In this document: positions 60,318 to 64,000 of the stretch, piece by piece
Numbering within the stretch: the first letter of the stretch is position 1
How the letters are laid out: each line of letters opens with the position of its first letter
From: Streptomyces sp. WAC 04229
Lineage (GTDB): Bacteria > Actinomycetota > Actinomycetes > Streptomycetales > Streptomycetaceae
Direction of reading: 5' to 3'
Assembly: GCF_003947455.1 (NCBI RefSeq)
Contig: NZ_QHJH01000014.1
Location: forward strand, 17,588-81,587
DNA: 64,000 bases
Made by a program: the position numbers and the translations under genes
Notes under the pieces: model-generated
Databases searched by the model: none
What the model was told of the DNA's origin: nothing
What the model saw: only the letters and a program-made list of their open reading frames with translations

Positions 60318-60638
60318 ATGCGACGTGTCTGTTTCCTGCTCAAGGTCCGCCGGGACCGCATCGCGGAGTACCGCGAACGCCACGCAGCCGTGTGGCCGGA
60401 GATGTGCGAGGCGCTCTCCGCCACCGGCTGGCACAACTACTCGCTCTTCCTGCGCGAGGACGGCCTGCTCGTCGGCTACCTGGAGACCGAGGACTTCGCC
60501 GCCGCCCGGGCCGGCATGGAGGCCACCGAGGTGAACGCCCGGTGGCAGGCGGAGATGGGGCCGCTGTTCGAGTCCCTGGACGGGACGCGTCCCGACGAGG
60601 CGATGAAGCCCCTGACCGAGGTGTTCCACCTCGCCTGA
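60318..60638 (+). CDS. rhaM: L-rhamnose mutarotase
   Basis: A 106-residue RhaM-family dimer-fold protein. RVCFLLKVRRDRIAEYRERHAAVWPEMCEALSATGWHNYSLFLREDGLLVGYLE contains the conserved His (about residue 24) and the HNYS strand of the active site. It interconverts alpha and beta L-rhamnose so the isomerase gets its preferred anomer. It sits 30 bases after the binding-protein gene in the same unit. Confidence 0.93.
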   Translation: MRRVCFLLKVRRDRIAEYRERHAAVWPEMCEALSATGWHNYSLFLREDGLLVGYLETEDFAAARAGMEATEVNARWQAEMGPLFESLDGTRPDEAMKPLTEVFHLA

Positions 60639-60725
60639 ACAGACTCTTCCCGGGGCGGCGCAGGTAGTGTGAAGGCCCTGCGGCCGCCCACCCGTACCCG
60701 GCCCGACCTCGGAGGTCCCTGCCCG

Positions 60726-61751
60726 ATGGCCCATTCCGTGGGTATCAAGGACGTCGCCCGCGCCGCCGGAGTTTCCGTGGGCACGGTCTCCAACGTCATC
60801 AACCGGCCCGACACCGTCGCGACCGAGACCCGCGCGCGGGTGCTGTCCGCGATCGACCGGCTCGGCTACGTCCGCAGCGAGTCCGCGCGCCAGCTGCGCG
60901 CGGGCCGCAGCCGGATCATGGGGCTGCTCGTCCTCGACATGGGCAACCCCTTCTTCGTCGACGTCGCGCGCGGCGCCGAGCGGGCCGCGCGCGACGCCGG
61001 GCTCGGCGTGATGGTCTGCAACAGCGCCCAGAGCCCCGGCGAGGAGGCCGAGTACCTCTCGCTCTTCGCCGAGCAGCGGGTCCGGGGCGTCCTGCTCACC
61101 CCCGCCGACGCCACCGGCCGCAACATCGCGGGCTTCCGGCGCCACAACATCCCCTTCGTGCTCGTCGACCGGGTCGCCGAGGGCACCACCGAGTGCTCGG
61201 TCTCCGTCGACGACGTCGCCGGCGGCGCGCTGGCCGTGCGCCACCTGGTGGACGCCGGACACCGCTCCATCGCCTACGTCAGCGGTCCGCCGGGACTCAA
61301 CCAGGTGCGCGACCGCCGCACCGGCGCGCTCGCCGCGCTCGCCGAGGCCGGCCTCGGCCCCGACGCGCTGCGCGAACTGCCCACCGAACGCCTCGACGTC
61401 TCCGCCGGGCGCGACGCCGGCGCCCGCCTGCTCGGGCTCGCCGACCGGCCGACCGCCGTCTTCTGCGCCAACGACCTGCTCGCCCTGGGCGTCCTCCAGG
61501 CCCTGTACGCGGCCGGGGTGAGCGTCCCCGACGACCTCGCGATCGTCGGCTACGACGACATCGAGTTCGCCGCCGCGGCGGCCGTCCCGCTCACCTCCGT
61601 GCGCCAGCCCGCCGTCACCATGGGCGCGATGGCGGCCGAGCTGCTCCTGGAGGAGACGGAGCTGGACGGCACCGACCGGACCCACCCGCACCGCAGGGTG
61701 GTGCTCCAGCCCGAACTGGTGGTGCGGCGCTCCAGCCTCGCCGCCCGCTGA
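60726..61751 (+). CDS. LacI-family regulator of the rhamnose locus
   Basis: A 341-residue LacI/GalR repressor. IKDVARAAGVSVGTVSNVINRPDTV is the DNA-binding helix-turn-helix and hinge start, followed by a sugar-binding domain (GLLVLDMGNPFFVDVARGAERAARDAGL, GVLLTPADATGRNI, GYDDIEFAAAAAVPLTSVRQP). ATG 60726 has GGAGG 10 bases upstream; GTG 60669 has none. It lies directly after rhaM in the same direction. The TGAAANNTTTCA palindromes at rhaI, rhaT and the rhamnosidase gene have LacI-family symmetry and are its likely targets. Confidence 0.9.
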   Translation: MAHSVGIKDVARAAGVSVGTVSNVINRPDTVATETRARVLSAIDRLGYVRSESARQLRAGRSRIMGLLVLDMGNPFFVDVARGAERAARDAGLGVMVCNSAQSPGEEAEYLSLFAEQRVRGVLLTPADATGRNIAGFRRHNIPFVLVDRVAEGTTECSVSVDDVAGGALAVRHLVDAGHRSIAYVSGPPGLNQVRDRRTGALAALAEAGLGPDALRELPTERLDVSAGRDAGARLLGLADRPTAVFCANDLLALGVLQALYAAGVSVPDDLAIVGYDDIEFAAAAAVPLTSVRQPAVTMGAMAAELLLEETELDGTDRTHPHRRVVLQPELVVRRSSLAAR

Positions 61752-61865
61752 CCGGCCGCCCGGAACGATTTCATGATCCCGGGGGTCCGCCGCCGCAAGA
61801 CCGTGTGCTGAACTGGGACACGGCCGAGAAATCCGGCCGTCACATCCGTCGTCCCGGGAGCCCCG

Positions 61866-63167
61866 TTGAGCGTCAGCTACCGCCAGCCAGGTGTCGTCCT
61901 CACCGACCGCCGTTTCACCGTGCCCCTCGACCACCGCGACCCCTCCGGGGAGACGATCGAGCTGTACGCGCGCGAGGCCGTCGCGAGCGACAAGGCGCAC
62001 CAGGACCTTCCGTGGCTGGTCTACCTCCAGGGCGGTCCCGGCTTCGGGGCGAACCGTTTCATCGGCCGTCCCGCCTGGCTCGGCCGAGCTCTCAAGGAGT
62101 TCCGCGTCCTGCTCCTCGACCAGCGCGGCACCGGCGCCTCCACGCCCGCCAACCGCCAGACCCTCCCGCTGCGCGGCGGCCCGGCCGAGCAGGCCGACTA
62201 CCTCACCCACTTCCGCGCCGACGCCATCGTCCGCGACTGCGAGGCCATCCGCCCCCAGGTCACCGGCGGCGCCCCCTGGACCGTCCTCGGCCAGAGCTTC
62301 GGCGGCTTCTGCACCGTCGCCTATCTGTCGCTCGCCCCCGAGGGCCTGAACACCGCCCTGATCACCGGCGGCCTGCCCTCCCTGGACGCCCACGCAGACG
62401 AGATCTACCGGGCCGCCTACCCCCGTATCGAACGCAAGGTCGCCGCGCACTACGCCCGCTACCCCCAGGACGTCGAACGCGCCCGCCGCATCGCCGACCA
62501 CCTGCTCACGCACGACGTGGTCCTGCCGGGCGGCTACCGGCTGACCGTCGAGGCCTTCCAGTCCCTCGGCATCCTGCTCGGCGGCAGCGAGGGCAGCCAC
62601 CGCCTGCACTTCCTCCTGGAGGACGCCTTCGTCCGCACCCCGGGCGGACACGAACTCTCCGACGACTTCCAGGAACAGGTGCAGGGCCTGCTGTCGTACG
62701 CCGGCCACCCGCTGTACGCCCTCGTCCACGAGGCCATCTACGGCCAGGACGCCCGCCCCACCGACTGGTCGGCCGAGCGGGTCCGCGCCGAGTTCCCCCG
62801 CTTCGACGCCGCCAAGGCACTCGCCGGCGACGAACCGCTGATGTTCACCGGCGAGTCGGTCCACCCCTGGATGTTCGACTGCGACCCGGCGCTGCGCCCG
62901 CTGCGCGAGACCGCAGGCCTGCTGGCCGCCCGCACCGACTGGACGCCCCTGTACGACCGCGCCCGCCTCGCCGCCAACGAGGTACCCGCCGCCGCGGCCG
63001 TCTACCACGACGACATGTACGTCGACACCGCCCACGCGCTGACCACCGCCCGCGCGATCCGCGGACTGCGCACCTGGGTGACCGACGAGTTCGAGCACGA
63101 CGGCGTCCGGGCCGGCGGCCCCCGCGTCCTGGACCGGCTGCTCGCGCTGGCCCGCGACGAGGCCTGA
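61866..63167 (+). CDS. Alpha/beta hydrolase, S33 proline iminopeptidase-like
   Basis: A 433-residue peptidase-family S33 hydrolase. HGGP-type oxyanion loop LQGGPGFGANRF, LLLDQRGTGASTP, and nucleophile elbow VLGQSFGGFCT (S144) are diagnostic. A helical cap domain follows, and the C-terminal His should be near YHDDMYVD. It releases N-terminal proline or other residues from peptides in the cytoplasm. TTG at 61866 is the best start, with GGGAG a few bases upstream. A degenerate half-match to the rhamnose operator lies upstream at 61762-61773. Confidence 0.87.
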   Translation: MSVSYRQPGVVLTDRRFTVPLDHRDPSGETIELYAREAVASDKAHQDLPWLVYLQGGPGFGANRFIGRPAWLGRALKEFRVLLLDQRGTGASTPANRQTLPLRGGPAEQADYLTHFRADAIVRDCEAIRPQVTGGAPWTVLGQSFGGFCTVAYLSLAPEGLNTALITGGLPSLDAHADEIYRAAYPRIERKVAAHYARYPQDVERARRIADHLLTHDVVLPGGYRLTVEAFQSLGILLGGSEGSHRLHFLLEDAFVRTPGGHELSDDFQEQVQGLLSYAGHPLYALVHEAIYGQDARPTDWSAERVRAEFPRFDAAKALAGDEPLMFTGESVHPWMFDCDPALRPLRETAGLLAARTDWTPLYDRARLAANEVPAAAAVYHDDMYVDTAHALTTARAIRGLRTWVTDEFEHDGVRAGGPRVLDRLLALARDEA

Positions 63168-63224
63168 CCGGAGCGCGGCCGAATATCCGGGTGGGAGGCC
63201 CGCGGCGCGGGTTAGTGTGCGGGC

Positions 63225-63968
63225 ATGACGGAGCCGACGATCACGCAACTGGAGCCCATGCCCGGCGACTGGACCCGCGCCCTCGCCGTCGTCGCCCACC
63301 CGGACGACCTGGAGTACGGCTGCTCGGCGGCGATCGCCGGCTGGACCGACGAGGGCCGGGAGGTCACCTACCTGCTCGCCACCCGGGGGGAGGCCGGCAT
63401 CGACACCATGCCGCCCGCCGAGTGCGCCCCGCTGCGCGAACGGGAGCAGCGGGCGAGCGCCGCGGTCGTCGGCGTGAGCGAGGTGGAGTTCCTCGACCAC
63501 CGGGACGGTGTCATCGAGTACGGAGTTCCGCTGCGCCGCGACATCGCCGCCGCGATCCGCCGGTACCGGCCCGAGCTGGTCATCACCCTCAACCACCGGG
63601 ACACCTGGGGCGGCGTCGCCTGGAACACCCCGGACCACGTCGCCGTCGGCCGCGCCACGCTGGACGCGGCGTCCGACGCGGGCAACCGGTGGATCTTCCC
63701 CGAGCTGACCGAGCGGGGCCTCGAACCCTGGGACGGCGTGCGCTGGGTCGCGGTCGCCGGTTCCGCCTCCCCCACGCACGCCGTGGACGCCACGCCGGGA
63801 CTGGAGCGCGCGGTGCGCTCGCTGCTCGAACACCGGACGTACATCGAGGTGCTGACCGAGGAGGACCCGGAGACGTACGTGCGTGGCTTCCTCACCGGCT
63901 TCGCCCGGTCCGCGGGGGAGCGGTTCGGCGGAAAGCCGGCGGTGACCTTCGAAGTCTTCGGGCGGTAG
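63225..63968 (+). CDS. PIG-L/LmbE-family zinc deacetylase
   Basis: A 247-residue PIG-L-type N-deacetylase. VVAHPDDLEYGC (H25, D27, D28) supplies the zinc ligands and catalytic Asp, and WNTPDHVAVGRATLDAA adds the third His. Members remove acetyl groups from GlcNAc-inositol (MshB), antibiotics or chitin-derived sugars. The substrate here is open. The gene ends 32 bases before the edge of the window and seems complete. Confidence 0.88.
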   Translation: MTEPTITQLEPMPGDWTRALAVVAHPDDLEYGCSAAIAGWTDEGREVTYLLATRGEAGIDTMPPAECAPLREREQRASAAVVGVSEVEFLDHRDGVIEYGVPLRRDIAAAIRRYRPELVITLNHRDTWGGVAWNTPDHVAVGRATLDAASDAGNRWIFPELTERGLEPWDGVRWVAVAGSASPTHAVDATPGLERAVRSLLEHRTYIEVLTEEDPETYVRGFLTGFARSAGERFGGKPAVTFEVFGR

Positions 63969-64000
63969 CGGCATGGCGGGGGAGTGGGGCGAGCCGGGGC

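Noticed and set aside
59178..63974. A 1598-residue open frame on the minus strand across the rhamnose-binding, mutarotase, LacI, peptidase and PIG-L genes
   Set aside because: It is a low-complexity Gly/Val/Leu/Arg frame created by high GC opposite well-recognised genes, and has no domain of its own.
1..64000. CRISPR arrays, tRNA or rRNA genes, insertion sequences, prophage
   Set aside because: I looked for direct-repeat arrays, cloverleaf-like sequences, transposase motifs and phage genes and saw none. A tRNA search program would be needed to exclude a missed tRNA.

Overview
The window is very GC-rich, uses many GTG starts, and is packed with ATGA/GTGA stop-start overlaps. It carries actinobacterial families (streptogrisin-type protease, LacI/FadR/TetR/MarR regulators, SpoIIAB-like ATPase, LutABC). 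Together these point to a Streptomyces chromosome or a close relative. No rRNA, tRNA, CRISPR, insertion sequence or prophage was seen, and almost all of the sequence is coding.

Layout. 1-5.7 kb: the 3' end of an anti-sigma-type ATPase gene, a flavohemoprotein/PNPOx-like pair, a secreted serine hydrolase and small membrane or DHFR-like proteins. 5.9-9.7 kb: a D-galactonate (DeLey-Doudoroff) operon, regulator-dehydratase-aldolase-kinase. 9.7-17.3 kb: a secreted three-repeat trefoil-like protein, a quinone-reductase-like MDR, a thioesterase, three small stress-type proteins, a DNA photolyase and a DUF2867-type SDR. 17.4-22.9 kb: a MarR/MMPL export pair, an F420/PPOX enzyme, an MscS channel and a methyltransferase. 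23.0-26.9 kb: a compact operon of a 62-residue peptide, an unknown protein, two paralogous proteins and a cytoplasmic beta-lactamase-fold hydrolase, bounded by an AT-rich promoter and a strong terminator. 27-31 kb: streptogrisin-like protease, PhoD phosphatase and a methyltransferase. 31.3-36 kb: YheO/DauR-type regulator with an amino-acid ammonia-lyase, a cupin, an SDR/TetR divergent pair and a DHFR-like protein. 36-38.3 kb: MoxR ATPase plus VWA protein. 38.4-44.2 kb: an FtsX-type ABC exporter and a betaine/choline-type ABC importer whose ATPase gene converges on the other genes.

44.3-61.8 kb is a complete L-rhamnose system. A Tat-exported GH78 alpha-L-rhamnosidase releases rhamnose outside the cell. 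RhaS-type lipoprotein, two permeases and a double ATPase import it. Mutarotase, isomerase, kinase and a fused rhamnulose-1-phosphate aldolase/lactaldehyde dehydrogenase convert it to DHAP and L-lactate. LutABC then oxidises the lactate to pyruvate. A LacI regulator closes the locus. A shared palindrome, TGAAANNTTTCA, sits just after good promoters for rhaI and for the transporter and again upstream of the rhamnosidase gene, so these units probably form one regulon. The window ends with an S33-type peptidase and a PIG-L deacetylase.

The best candidate for an undescribed system is the 23.0-26.9 kb peptide operon. It has the architecture of a modified-peptide or small-protein processing locus, but I cannot assign a product or chemistry to it.
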